DNA of 64,000 nt from Bacillota bacterium (GTDB lineage: Bacteria > Bacillota > Clostridia > Peptostreptococcales > Anaerovoracaceae): assembly GCA_016293805.1 (NCBI GenBank), contig JAEDDI010000001.1, positions 62,001 through 126,000 on the forward strand, read 5' to 3'. Shown here one piece after another: positions 1 to 9,300 of the stretch. How positions within the stretch are numbered: the stretch's first letter is position 1; every line of letters starts with the position of its first letter. The translations under genes and the position numbers were made by a program. The notes under the pieces are model-generated. The model was not told the DNA's origin, did no database searches, and saw nothing but the letters and a program-made list of their open reading frames with translations.

Positions 1-2
1 GA

Positions 3-128
3 CACTACGGTACTGAAAAAATATTTCCGAAGGCATTTATATCAGTAATGATCGACAATGAATTTACATATGATATCGATTTTATTGAATCTGAGTGTTG
101 CAATAATCCGTTTAATTTATTAAAATAA
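3..128 (+). CDS. C-terminal end of an unidentified protein (5' end outside window)
   Basis: An open frame enters from the left edge and runs 41 codons to a TAA stop. The visible tail is mixed acidic and hydrophobic and ends in NPFNLLK; two adjacent cysteines lie near the end. I do not recognise the family from this fragment. The rnpB promoter overlaps its last codons, which fits a real gene end placed just before rnpB. Without the upstream part the frame could also be chance, so confidence is moderate. Confidence 0.45.
   Translation, partial: HYGTEKIFPKAFISVMIDNEFTYDIDFIESECCNNPFNLLK
98..126 (+). promoter_or_regulatory. Promoter of rnpB
   Basis: A -35 element TTGCAA (98-103) is followed after 17 bp by a -10 element TAAAAT (121-126). 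This places the start about 7-10 nt downstream, at the 5' end of the RNase P RNA P1 helix. It overlaps the end of the preceding reading frame. Confidence 0.65.
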
Positions 129-135
129 CTATTGT

Positions 136-486
136 CTTTTGGACAGGCAGACAATCGCGGGCTGAAAGGCGTGAGGAAAGTCCGGGCTCCGCAGGGCGAG
201 GATGCCAGATAACGTCTGGTGAGGGTAACCTTAAGGAAAGTGCAACAGAAACACACCGCCGAAACAGTTTGGCTGTGGCAAGGGTGAAATGGTGAGGTAA
301 GAGCTCACCGGCAGTATGGTAACATACTGGCCGTGTAAACCCCATCCGGAGCAAGACCGAAAGAGGGCGCAAAAGGCGGCTGCCCGTCGCTGCCCGGTTT
401 GGTGGGTCGCTTGAGTCTGCCGGTGACGGCAGACCTAGATAGATGATTGTCAAATACAGAACCCGGCTTACAGCCTGTCCCAAAAG
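136..486 (+). ncRNA. rnpB: RNase P RNA (ribozyme component, class A/B bacterial type)
   Basis: This is the catalytic RNA that trims 5' leaders from pre-tRNAs together with protein RnpA. The universally conserved 5' block GAGGAAAGTCCGGGCT is present near position 172, and the partner 3' block ACAGAACCCGGCTTACAG lies near position 457. The ends pair as the P1 helix: CTTTTGGACAGGC at the 5' end matches GCCTGTCCCAAAAG at the 3' end with one bulge. The length of about 350 nt is normal. The gene sits directly before exonuclease III with only about 18 nt between them and no clear terminator, so some read-through into that gene is possible. Apparent reading frames on the opposite strand here are meaningless. 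Confidence 0.97.
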
Positions 487-504
487 ATGTTTAAGGAGTA
501 TACT

Positions 505-1269
505 ATGAAATTAATCACTTGGAATGTTAACGGCTTCAGAGCAGTACTAAAGAAGGGCTTTGAAGACTTTTTTTATTCGCAGAACGCTGATGTATTTGCG
601 ATACAGGAGACTAAGATGCAGGAGGGACAGGCAGATTTTGCTCCTGATGGATACGATGCAGTATATAACAGTGCACTGAAGAAGGGGTATTCCGGAACTG
701 CTGTATTCTACAGCGAAAAACTAAAAGAAAGACTGATAGATATCAGAAAAGGCATCAACGGACTTCACAATGACGAAGGCAGGGTAATTACTATGGAGTT
801 TGATTCATTCTATTTTGTAAACTGTTATGTTCCCAATGCCCAGAACGAACTGGCTAGAATTGACTACAGAATGGTATTTGAAGATGATATGCGAAATTAT
901 CTCAAAGAACTGGATTCAAAGAAACCAGTAATATACTGCGGCGATCTTAATGTGGCACATACTGAAATTGATCTTAAAAACCCTAAGACAAACCGTGGAA
1001 ATGCCGGTTTTTCCGATGAGGAGCGCGGTAAATTCACTGAACTTCTTGATGAGGGATTTGCTGATGTATGGAGAAGAAACAATGAAGGTGTTGAAGGAGT
1101 ATACTCCTGGTGGAGCTACAGATTTAAGGCAAGAGAAAAGAATGCAGGATGGAGGATTGACTATTTTATAGTATCCGAAAGACTTATGGACAAGGTGACT
1201 GATGTAAAGATAATGACTGATGTTACAGGTTCAGACCACTGCCCTGTAATGGTAGAAATTGAAATATAG
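505..1269 (+). CDS. xth: Exodeoxyribonuclease III (AP endonuclease)
   Basis: This is a 254-residue enzyme that cuts DNA 5' of abasic sites and removes 3' blocking groups in base excision repair. The exonuclease-endonuclease-phosphatase fold residues are all visible: N7 in ITWNVNG, E35 in IQETKM, Y108, D147 and N149 in GDLNVAHTE, D219, and the D244-H245 pair in GSDHCPV. The length matches the ExoA/XthA family. An in-frame ATG 18 nt upstream exists, but AAGGAG sits 7 nt before the chosen ATG and decides the start. The gene follows rnpB closely and ends in a bidirectional terminator shared with pta. Confidence 0.96.
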   Translation: MKLITWNVNGFRAVLKKGFEDFFYSQNADVFAIQETKMQEGQADFAPDGYDAVYNSALKKGYSGTAVFYSEKLKERLIDIRKGINGLHNDEGRVITMEFDSFYFVNCYVPNAQNELARIDYRMVFEDDMRNYLKELDSKKPVIYCGDLNVAHTEIDLKNPKTNRGNAGFSDEERGKFTELLDEGFADVWRRNNEGVEGVYSWWSYRFKAREKNAGWRIDYFIVSERLMDKVTDVKIMTDVTGSDHCPVMVEIEI

Positions 1270-1279
1270 AAAAAGCTAT

Positions 1280-1317
1280 AAAAAAAAGGACAGCGGAAGC
1301 TGTCCTGAATTTTTATA
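1280..1317. terminator. Bidirectional rho-independent terminator between xth and pta
   Basis: A 7-bp GC-rich stem (GGACAGC, 1288-1294, with GCTGTCC, 1299-1305) closes a GGAA tetraloop. T residues follow on the plus strand and an eight-A run precedes it, giving a U tract to minus-strand transcripts. It serves both converging genes. Confidence 0.88.
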
Positions 1318-1319
1318 AA

Positions 1320-2282
1320 TTATGCAAGTGCTACTGTGATGATAGCCATTGTATATACTTCGTCTGCGTTGCATCCTCTTGAAAGGTCATTAATAGGAGC
1401 GTTAAGTCCCTGCATGATAGGACCGTAAGCTGCATATCCGCCAAGGTGCTGAAGAATCTTATAGCCTATGTTTGCAGCATTGATGTCAGGGAATACGAAT
1501 ACTGTTGCCTGTCCTGCAACTTCTGAACCCTTGCACTTCTGAGCTGCAACTACAGGATTTACTGCTGCGTCAAGCTGCATTTCTCCGTCAATCTTGTACT
1601 GTGGCGCTCTTTCCTGAGCAAGCTTTGTAGCTTCTCTTACCTTGTCAACGTCTTCACCTGCACCTGAACCGAATGTTGAGTATGAAAGCATAGCAACCTT
1701 AGGATCTATACCAAAGATTTCAGCTGTTCTTGCATATTCAACTGCTGCTTCTGCAAGTTCATCAGCTGTAGGCTTGATGTTGATAGCCGGGTCTCCCATG
1801 CAAAGCATAGGGCAGCCTTCCTTAACCATGATGTAGCATGATGATACACTCTTGTATCCAGGTTTGCACTTGATAAGCTGAAGAGCAGGTCTTACTGTAT
1901 CAGCAGTAGTGTATGTTGCACCGCCAAGAAGAGCGTCAGCGATACCTGCCTTAACAAGCATTGTACCAAAATATGCTCCTCCAAGAAGAGCTTCTCTGCA
2001 CTGTTCAGCAGTCATCTTGCCCTTTCTTAATTCTACCATCTGTTCTACAAGAGCATCCATTCCTTCGTATGTAGCAGGATTGATAATTGTAGCCTTTGAA
2101 ATATCTCTTCCGTCTTTTTCAGCTGCTGCCTTTACTTCTGATTCTTCACCGATAAGTATTACATCAAGTAAATCGTCAGCGATAAGTCTTGCTGCTGCTT
2201 CGAGAATTCTGTAATCAGTTCCTTCAGGAAAAACGATAGTTTTTCTTTCAGCCTTGAGTTTTTCAATTAATTTAGTAAGCAT
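1320..2282 (-). CDS. pta: Phosphate acetyltransferase
   Basis: This 320-residue cytosolic enzyme interconverts acetyl-CoA and acetyl phosphate, the first half of acetate fermentation. It is the short, single-domain PTA_PTB type, without the N-terminal regulatory domains of the E. coli enzyme. Recognisable family stretches are VFPEGTDYRILEAA near the start, MGDPAINIKP in the middle and GPIMQGLNAPINDLSRG near residues 283-299. The GPIMQGLNAP block is typical of acetyl rather than butyryl transferases. No acetate kinase gene is adjacent; the only acyl kinase in the window is butyrate kinase, about 9.5 kb away. The gene has its own promoter and ends in a shared terminator. Confidence 0.93.
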   Translation of the reverse strand: MLTKLIEKLKAERKTIVFPEGTDYRILEAAARLIADDLLDVILIGEESEVKAAAEKDGRDISKATIINPATYEGMDALVEQMVELRKGKMTAEQCREALLGGAYFGTMLVKAGIADALLGGATYTTADTVRPALQLIKCKPGYKSVSSCYIMVKEGCPMLCMGDPAINIKPTADELAEAAVEYARTAEIFGIDPKVAMLSYSTFGSGAGEDVDKVREATKLAQERAPQYKIDGEMQLDAAVNPVVAAQKCKGSEVAGQATVFVFPDINAANIGYKILQHLGGYAAYGPIMQGLNAPINDLSRGCNADEVYTMAIITVALA

Positions 2283-2329
2283 TTTTTTACCACCATTCTT
2301 TAAGATTTTAAAATTTACACAATATCTGT

Positions 2330-2358
2330 ATTATATTATTTTTCAATTACTTATGCAA
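2330..2358 (-). promoter_or_regulatory. Promoter of pta
   Basis: Reading the minus strand, TTGCAT (2358-2353) and TATAAT (2335-2330) are separated by exactly 17 bp. The predicted start gives a leader of about 40 nt before the pta ATG. Confidence 0.7.
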
Positions 2359-2385
2359 TATGATATACAAAAAATTATGCTGTTA

Positions 2386-3954
2386 CTAGTCTGTGACATC
2401 AAGAGCCTCAACAAGCCTGATGTCAGGATTTCTCTGCATGTAGTAGTCGAGATTGAACTGGTTTGAGAAGAGTATCAGCGGCCTGTTCTTTGAGTCAAAA
2501 ACAAGCTTGTGGTTTGACTGGAGAGTACTTGTTACCGTATCAATATTACTGTCAACCACCCATCTTGCGATTGAAAAATCAAGAGGATACTTGATAATGT
2601 CAGAATTATATTCATTCTTAAGCCTGTATTCAAATACTTCAAACTGAAGCTGCCCTACAGCGCCAAGAACAACCTCGTTATATTCAGTTCTGTAAACCTG
2701 AACGGCTCCTTCCTGTGCAAGCTGCTCCACTCCCTTGGCAAAATGCTTTGCTTTCATTGAATCCTTGGGTGTGACCATCATAAAAAGCTCAGGTGGGAAG
2801 GTAGGAAGCGGTTCAAAGAATATCGGTTCTTTAGTTGTGCTTATTGAATCTCCGACCTGATAGTTTCCGGTATCATAAATGCCAATTATGTCTCCTGCAT
2901 AAGCTCTGTCAACAGTTTCTCTTTCATTGGCAAAAAGCTGCGTAGACTGTGACAGTTTCATTTCCTTTCCGGTTCTTGAAAGTCTGACTGTCATTCCTCT
3001 TTCAAATGTTCCTGAACATATTCTGAGGAAGGCAAGACGGTCTCTGTGAGCCGGATTCATGTTTGCCTGAATTTTAAATATGAAGCCCGAAAAGAAATCA
3101 TCATCAGGACTTACATAGCCGCCGTCAGCAGTCTTTCTGGGACCCGGCGAAGGTGACATATCCAGAAAATGATGAAGAAACGGTGTAGTACCAAAATCAG
3201 CGAGCGCAGAGCCGAAGAATACAGGTGTCAGTTTACCTTCTGACACCAGTTTCCGGTCTAATTCATTTCCGGCTCCCAGTACAAGTTCCATTTCATCTCT
3301 GAGATTTGAAAGTGTGTATGAAGGAATGTATTCCTCAAGTTCATGACCGAATACTCCGTCTTCACCCAGCCTGATTTCTTTTTTCTGCTTGTAAAGGTAA
3401 ACTGTGTTTTCAATAATATCATATATTCCCTCGAAGTTGATACCTGAACCTATGGGCCATGTAACAGCTGCTGAAGGAAGGCCGAGAACATCTTCAAGCT
3501 CCTGCATAAGGTCAAGAGGATCTCTTGATTCTCTGTCAAACTTGTTCATAAATGTGAATACCGGAATCCCTCTCATTGAGCAGACTCTGAACAGTTTTCT
3601 GGTCTGTGTCTCTATGCCCTTAGCCCCGTCTATCACCATTACAGCACTGTCTACAGATGTGAGTATCCTGTAGGTATCTTCTCCGAAATCGTTGTGACCC
3701 GGAGTATCCATGATTGATATCACCTTGTCATTGTATGTAAACTGCATAACTGATGAAGTGACAGAAATACCTCTCTGTTTTTCTATTTCCATCCAGTCGG
3801 ATGTTGCGAATTTTGAATTTCTTCTTGCCTTTACTGTACCTGCCTCTCTTATTGCTCCTCCATGAAGAAGAAGTTTTTCAGTGAGAGTTGTCTTTCCTGC
3901 ATCGGGATGTGAGATAATTCCGAATATTCTTCTTGATGATATATTGTTTTTCAT
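2386..3954 (-). CDS. prfC: Peptide chain release factor 3
   Basis: This 522-residue translational GTPase recycles RF1 and RF2 from the ribosome after termination. The G domain shows the P-loop HPDAGKTT at residues 16-23, the switch region KQRGISVTSS, DTPGHNDF (G3) and NKFDRE (G4), followed by domain II and the RF3-specific C-terminal domain. The SHPDAGKTTLTEKLLLHGGAI sequence separates it from EF-G. The frame extends 25 codons further upstream, but AAAGGA lies just before this ATG and the protein then begins as the family does. It runs opposite to the MATE gene and follows no obvious operon. Confidence 0.95.
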   Translation of the reverse strand: MKNNISSRRIFGIISHPDAGKTTLTEKLLLHGGAIREAGTVKARRNSKFATSDWMEIEKQRGISVTSSVMQFTYNDKVISIMDTPGHNDFGEDTYRILTSVDSAVMVIDGAKGIETQTRKLFRVCSMRGIPVFTFMNKFDRESRDPLDLMQELEDVLGLPSAAVTWPIGSGINFEGIYDIIENTVYLYKQKKEIRLGEDGVFGHELEEYIPSYTLSNLRDEMELVLGAGNELDRKLVSEGKLTPVFFGSALADFGTTPFLHHFLDMSPSPGPRKTADGGYVSPDDDFFSGFIFKIQANMNPAHRDRLAFLRICSGTFERGMTVRLSRTGKEMKLSQSTQLFANERETVDRAYAGDIIGIYDTGNYQVGDSISTTKEPIFFEPLPTFPPELFMMVTPKDSMKAKHFAKGVEQLAQEGAVQVYRTEYNEVVLGAVGQLQFEVFEYRLKNEYNSDIIKYPLDFSIARWVVDSNIDTVTSTLQSNHKLVFDSKNRPLILFSNQFNLDYYMQRNPDIRLVEALDVTD

Positions 3955-4055
3955 ATACTGTTCCTTTAATTTATATTCTGTGTAAGACACAAACTTTATT
4001 TTAACATATTGAGAAGACAATAAAAACAAATTTTATTGGATTTTTTTGCTGTGTA

Positions 4056-4083
4056 TTGAAATTATATTGCTATTCTGTATAAT
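4056..4083 (+). promoter_or_regulatory. Promoter of the MATE transporter gene
   Basis: TTGAAA (4056-4061) and a perfect TATAAT (4078-4083) are 16 bp apart. The GGAGGT ribosome site and ATG follow within 30 nt. Confidence 0.72.
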
Positions 4084-4111
4084 AGTAGATATTGGTATAG
4101 GGAGGTTATAT

Positions 4112-5473
4112 ATGTCGGATAAAATAACTGCTCATCAGAACCTGATGAGTGATACGCCTATGGGCAAGCTTCTTTTTAAAATGTCATGGCCTGCAATTCT
4201 CTCAATGATGATACAGGCATGCTATAATATAGTTGATACAATATTTGTTTCTCAGGTAGGAGAACAGGCAGTTGCTGCTGTAACTTATATTTTTCCTATC
4301 CAGCTTCTGATGATATCATTCGGTGTAGGTACAGGGGTGGGTATCAACTCACTCATATCAAGGAGACTTGGTGCAAAAAGAACAGATGAGGCTAACAGTG
4401 CGGCTGTAAACGGATACTTTCTGGCAGTAATAAACTGGCTGTTGTTTGCTGTTTTCGGACTGTTTTTTGCAAGACAGTTTATGGAGGCCTTTACTGATAC
4501 AGAATTTATTATAGAGAATGGTATCGTTTATCTTCAGATTATCACTATAGGATGTGTATTTGTAATGGTACAGGTGACAAACGAGAAGATAATGCAGGCA
4601 ACCGGAAACATGGTGATTCCTATGCTCTGTTCCCTGACCGGGGCAGTTATAAATATTGTTCTTGATCCTATGTTTATCTTCGGTTATTCTTTCTTTCCTG
4701 AAATGGGTGTTGCAGGAGCCGCTGTTGCAACTGTTGCAGGACAGATGGTAGGATTTGTAATCGGCTCGTTATATGTTGCAGTAACAGAACATGCAGTCAA
4801 AATCAGCTTCAGAGGTTTCAGACCCAATATGCATATTCTGAAGGATATTTATGCAGTCGGTGCCCCTGCTATTATAATGCAGGCGATAGGTTCAGTTATG
4901 AACCTGGGAATAAATGCTATAGTAAGCGGAGTTTCAGAATCTGCAATTGCTGTGCTTGGCATATATCAGAGACTTCAGTCATTTGCATTCATGCCATGCT
5001 TTGGTCTGACGCAGGGGATGCTTCCCGTGCTTGGATTCAATTACGGGGCAAGGAACAAAAAGAGGTTTATTGAAGCATACAAAAAGGGACTTGTTGTTGC
5101 TATGAGTATTATGGTGGGATGCTGCATCGTTTTCCAGATATTTCCTCATCAGCTGCTTTCAATATTCAATGCATCTGAGAATATGTACAGTATAGGTATA
5201 AGTGCGCTGCGGATTATATCATTATGCTTTATACCTGCTGCATATGGAATAACAACATCAACAACTTTTCAGGCTACAGGACATGGCGTAATCTCAATGA
5301 TTGCATCGCTTATACGTCAGCTGTTTGGTATTATTCCAATTGCATATTTCCTTACAAAGTTTATTGGAATTACAGGCGCATGGATGTCATTTCCGCTGGC
5401 AGAAATACTGGGAACGATTTTCCTGGTAAGCGCATTTATATGGCATTACAAAAGAGAATTGAAAAATCTTTGA
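4112..5473 (+). CDS. MATE family multidrug efflux transporter
   Basis: This 453-residue polytopic membrane protein is expected to export cationic drugs or metabolites in exchange for Na+ or H+. The N-terminal part begins TPMGKLLFKMSWPAILSMM and continues YNIVDTIFVSQVG, the family signature of DinF/NorM-like clostridial MATE proteins. About 12 hydrophobic helices form two homologous MatE halves, with the second starting near residue 230. GGAGGT immediately upstream selects this ATG over one 66 nt earlier. It appears monocistronic: its own promoter lies before it and a hairpin follows. The substrate cannot be told from sequence. Confidence 0.92.
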   Translation: MSDKITAHQNLMSDTPMGKLLFKMSWPAILSMMIQACYNIVDTIFVSQVGEQAVAAVTYIFPIQLLMISFGVGTGVGINSLISRRLGAKRTDEANSAAVNGYFLAVINWLLFAVFGLFFARQFMEAFTDTEFIIENGIVYLQIITIGCVFVMVQVTNEKIMQATGNMVIPMLCSLTGAVINIVLDPMFIFGYSFFPEMGVAGAAVATVAGQMVGFVIGSLYVAVTEHAVKISFRGFRPNMHILKDIYAVGAPAIIMQAIGSVMNLGINAIVSGVSESAIAVLGIYQRLQSFAFMPCFGLTQGMLPVLGFNYGARNKKRFIEAYKKGLVVAMSIMVGCCIVFQIFPHQLLSIFNASENMYSIGISALRIISLCFIPAAYGITTSTTFQATGHGVISMIASLIRQLFGIIPIAYFLTKFIGITGAWMSFPLAEILGTIFLVSAFIWHYKRELKNL

Positions 5474-5480
5474 TAATGAT

Positions 5481-5510
5481 CAAGCAGGGCTTAGACCCTG
5501 CTTGAATTAT
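5481..5510. terminator. Terminator hairpin between MATE gene and YkgJ-like gene
   Basis: A perfect 9-bp stem (CAAGCAGGG with CCCTGCTTG) has a 6-nt loop. The following T tract is weak on the plus strand. The hairpin ends almost at the stop codon of the converging minus-strand gene. Confidence 0.6.
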
Positions 5511-6082
5511 TCTGGTGAAAATATTATTCTGTATTGGGCATTCTTGCGGTCACGATACTGTGAATCCATTTCAACAAGATCGTATATCAGAGGATCGGTG
5601 ATCAGAATACTCCATGCTTTCCATGTTGCCTCTGTAAAATCTTCTCTGAGTTTAATATTGTCTCTGATAAGAGGACACTCATAGGGAAGCTCAGATGCGT
5701 TTGTTATCATTATCAGTTTTCCTTCATCAGTAAGATGCGGCGCAAGCGGGTATGTCCTGCACTGCAGCGGACGGAGTTTTCTCTCGCAAACGGGAGGTGT
5801 CTTGCATCTTACGAAATAAACTTTTCCGTGCCAGGAATCAGGATAATAGTAGTCTTCAGCACGTTCAGTACTCCATATGAGCCAGTCCTCATCTTTTGTA
5901 AACAGTTTATCTTCGCCCGGAAGCAGATAAATTCCAAGATTGAAATCGTCACCTTTGCAGTCGCCGTCACAAGTGCAGCATGCGGCACTGCACAGTCTTC
6001 CGCAGTCTCCATCAATAGGGGAGACTTCATCGAGCATCTCGTATATTTTTCTGTAGTCATCTTTTCTAAGTCTGCTTTTCAT
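5507..6082 (-). CDS. YkgJ-like cysteine-cluster protein
   Basis: This 191-residue soluble protein has cysteines clustered at residues 27, 31, 35, 36, 38 and 42 (CGRLCSAACCTCDGDC), then CKTPPVC and LQCRTYPL further on. That pattern fits the YkgJ/UPF0153 family, predicted to bind zinc or an iron-sulfur cluster; no enzyme activity is established for it. It stands alone between a MATE exporter and the activase gene. The start is the first ATG of the frame, and only a weak ribosome site is seen. Confidence 0.7.
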   Translation of the reverse strand: MKSRLRKDDYRKIYEMLDEVSPIDGDCGRLCSAACCTCDGDCKGDDFNLGIYLLPGEDKLFTKDEDWLIWSTERAEDYYYPDSWHGKVYFVRCKTPPVCERKLRPLQCRTYPLAPHLTDEGKLIMITNASELPYECPLIRDNIKLREDFTEATWKAWSILITDPLIYDLVEMDSQYRDRKNAQYRIIFSPE

Positions 6083-6332
6083 ATAATGAGTATATCAGAT
6101 GTCAGACTTTATGAGAAGAAGCAGTTATTAAACTTAAAACCGGAGAATGTATTATGATGTTTTAATTGTCAGATAATTAATTATATATATGTAGAAAAGT
6201 TTAAATTTGTTTATGTGCTGATTCTGAAAATAGTGTGTTGATTATGTGAAAAAGTGACTTTTGCTACATATAAAAATAATAATAGTAGTATAATCTAGTA
6301 TTATTTTTAATATAGGGAGATAATGCGATAAT

Positions 6333-9300
6333 ATGAAAATGGGTATAGATATCGGTTCAACAACTGTTAAACTGGTACTGCTGGATGATGAAAATGAAAT
6401 AGTGTATTCAAGATATGAAAGACATATGTCAAATGTTTTTCTCAAATTCACAGAACTTATTAAGGATGCATATGATAAATTCGGCAATATAACCATATCT
6501 GCTGTTATAACAGGTTCAGGAGGCCTTTCTCTTGCCAAAGTCATAGGGCTTCCGTTTGAGCAGGAAGTGATAGCGTGTTCTAAGGCGGTTGAAGATATTA
6601 TTCCTCAGACTGATACAGTAATAGAACTTGGAGGAGAGGATGCCAAGATAACATTTTACGGTGCTGCAATAGAACAGAGAATGAACGGTACATGTGCAGG
6701 CGGAACAGGAGCTTTCATTGACCAGATGGCTGTTCTTCTTAATACAGATGCTGCAGGACTGAATGAAGCTGCCAAAAACGCAGAGATAATATATCCGATA
6801 GCTGCACGGTGCGGTGTGTTTGCAAAAACAGATATTCAGCCTCTTATTAACGAAGGCGCCAGGATTGAAGATCTTTCGGCATCGATATTCCAGGCAGTAG
6901 TTAATCAGACAATATCAGGTCTGGCATGCGGTCATACAATAAAAGGAAAGATTGCATTTCTCGGAGGTCCGCTATCATTCCTTTCAGAACTTCGCAAAAG
7001 ATTCATCGAAACGCTTGATATAGCTGATGAAGATGTTGTTTTTCCAGAGAATTCAAAGTACTTCGTTGCAATGGGAGCTGCCAGGATGTCAGATAAGTAT
7101 GACACTGTAAGCCTTGGCGATGTGCTGCTTAAGATAAATAATTCGGACCCGTCTGATCTTGCTGATACAAAATATCTGGATGCGCTTTTTGAATCCGATG
7201 AAGAATATTCTGAATTCATCGAAAGGCATTCTAAGGATAAGGTGAAGACTGCAGATATACGTTCAGCACAGGGTAATCTGTTCCTGGGAATTGATGCAGG
7301 TTCGACTACAACTAAAGCTGCAGTCATAGACGAAGAAAAAAGAGTAGTATATTCATTTTACAGAAATAATGAAGGTAAACCGGTTGACAGCGTATTTGAG
7401 ATACTGCGTGATCTTTATTCAAAGCTTCCGTCAGATGCGCATATTGCCAGATCTTGTGTCACAGGATATGGCGAAGGACTTATAAAAACTGCATTTAAAG
7501 TTGATATGGGACAGATTGAGACCATGGCTCACTATAAGGCTGCAGAGGAGTTCCTTCCGGGAGTGGATTTCATCCTGGATATCGGCGGTCAGGATATGAA
7601 ATGCATGAGAATAAAAGACGGCGCAATTTACAGTATCATGCTCAATGAGGCATGTTCATCCGGTTGCGGTTCATTTATTGAAACATATGCTAAATCTGTT
7701 GAGATGGGTGTTGCTGATTTTGCACACGAAGCGCTGTTTGCGGATAACCCTGTAGACCTTGGAACAAGATGTACTGTTTTCATGAATTCGAAGGTGAAGC
7801 AGGCTCAGAAAGAAGGTGCAAGCATAGGGGACATATCAGCAGGTCTTTCGTATTCAGTTATAAAGAATGCACTTTACAAGGTAATAAAACTCAGAAATCC
7901 GGATGAAACCGGAGACAGGATTGTAGTTCAGGGCGGTACTTTTCTGAACGATGCAATACTTCGATCAATAGAACTCATACTTGGTAAAAACGTTGTAAGA
8001 CCTGATATTTCAGGAATCATGGGTGCGTACGGTTCTGCTCTTGTCGCTATGGATACATATGACGGAAATCCGGGTACTGTTCTGGGGCCTGATGAACTGG
8101 ATGATTTCAACGTTGAAAACAGACACGCAAGATGTCACGGCTGTGAAAACAGATGCATGCTTACTATCAACAGATTCAGTGACGGAAGCAGATTTATAAC
8201 AGGTAACAGATGTGAAAAGGGAGAAGGTAAAACAGATACTGCCGGCAGTGTTCCTGATATGTACGAATACAAGTTTGAACGACTGTTCAGTTATGTTCCG
8301 CTATCTGAGGATAAAGCGTCAAGGGGGATAATCGGTATTCCGAGAGTTCTCAATATGTATGAGAATTACCCGTTCTGGTTCACTTTTTTCACTGAGCTTG
8401 GATACAGAGTCGTCATATCTCCACCTTCTACAAAAGAGATATACGAAAAGGGAATGGAAACCATATCTTCAGATACAGCATGCTATCCGGCAAAGCTCGT
8501 TCACGGTCATGTGAAGTGGCTGTGCAGGGAAGGCGTTAAAACAATATTCTATCCTAGCATCAATTATGAAAGAGCTGAGGATAAGTCACAGCCCAACCAC
8601 TATAACTGTCCGATAGTTGCAACATATCCGGAGGTTATCGGCAATAATATGGATGATGTGTTCGACGAATATGGTGTTAACTTTATTCATCCGTTTCTTC
8701 CGTATGATGACAGAAAACGTCTCGTAAGAGAGCTTTCAAGGGTATTTGCACATATTCCGTCAAAGGATATAGAGAAGGCTGTGGCAGCCGCATATATTGA
8801 AGATGAGAAATATCACGATGATGTTCATGCAAAGGGAGAGGAGATTCTCGAATACATAGAAAAGACAGGGAAAAAAGGTGTTGTTATCGCCGGAAGGCCA
8901 TATCATGTTGACCCTGAAATCAATCACGGTATTAATAAACTCATTACATCGTACGATATGCCTGTACTTACAGAGGACTCTGTTGCACATCTTGCTGACT
9001 TCAGAAGACCTGTAAGAGTTCTTGACCAGTGGGTTTATCACTCCAGAATGTACAAGGCTGCTGTATATACAGGAACAAGAAATGATATTGAACTTATTCA
9101 GCTGAATTCATTCGGATGCGGGCTTGACGCTGTAACAACAGATCAGATTGAAGAACTGTGTGAGCAGAGCAACAAGCTTTACACTGTTCTCAAGATAGAT
9201 GAAGGTTCATCACTTGGTGCTGCAAGGATAAGAATAAGATCGCTTAAAGCAGCGATAGAGGAACGAGATAAGAATTCAATCAGAGTAAATCCTGATAACA

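Noticed and set aside
112..483. A 123-codon frame on the minus strand
   Set aside because: It lies wholly antisense to the RNase P RNA and has no protein-like features.
6289..6294. TATAAT before the activase gene as a full promoter
   Set aside because: The -10 element is good but no -35 element sits at a usable distance, so it was not listed as a feature.
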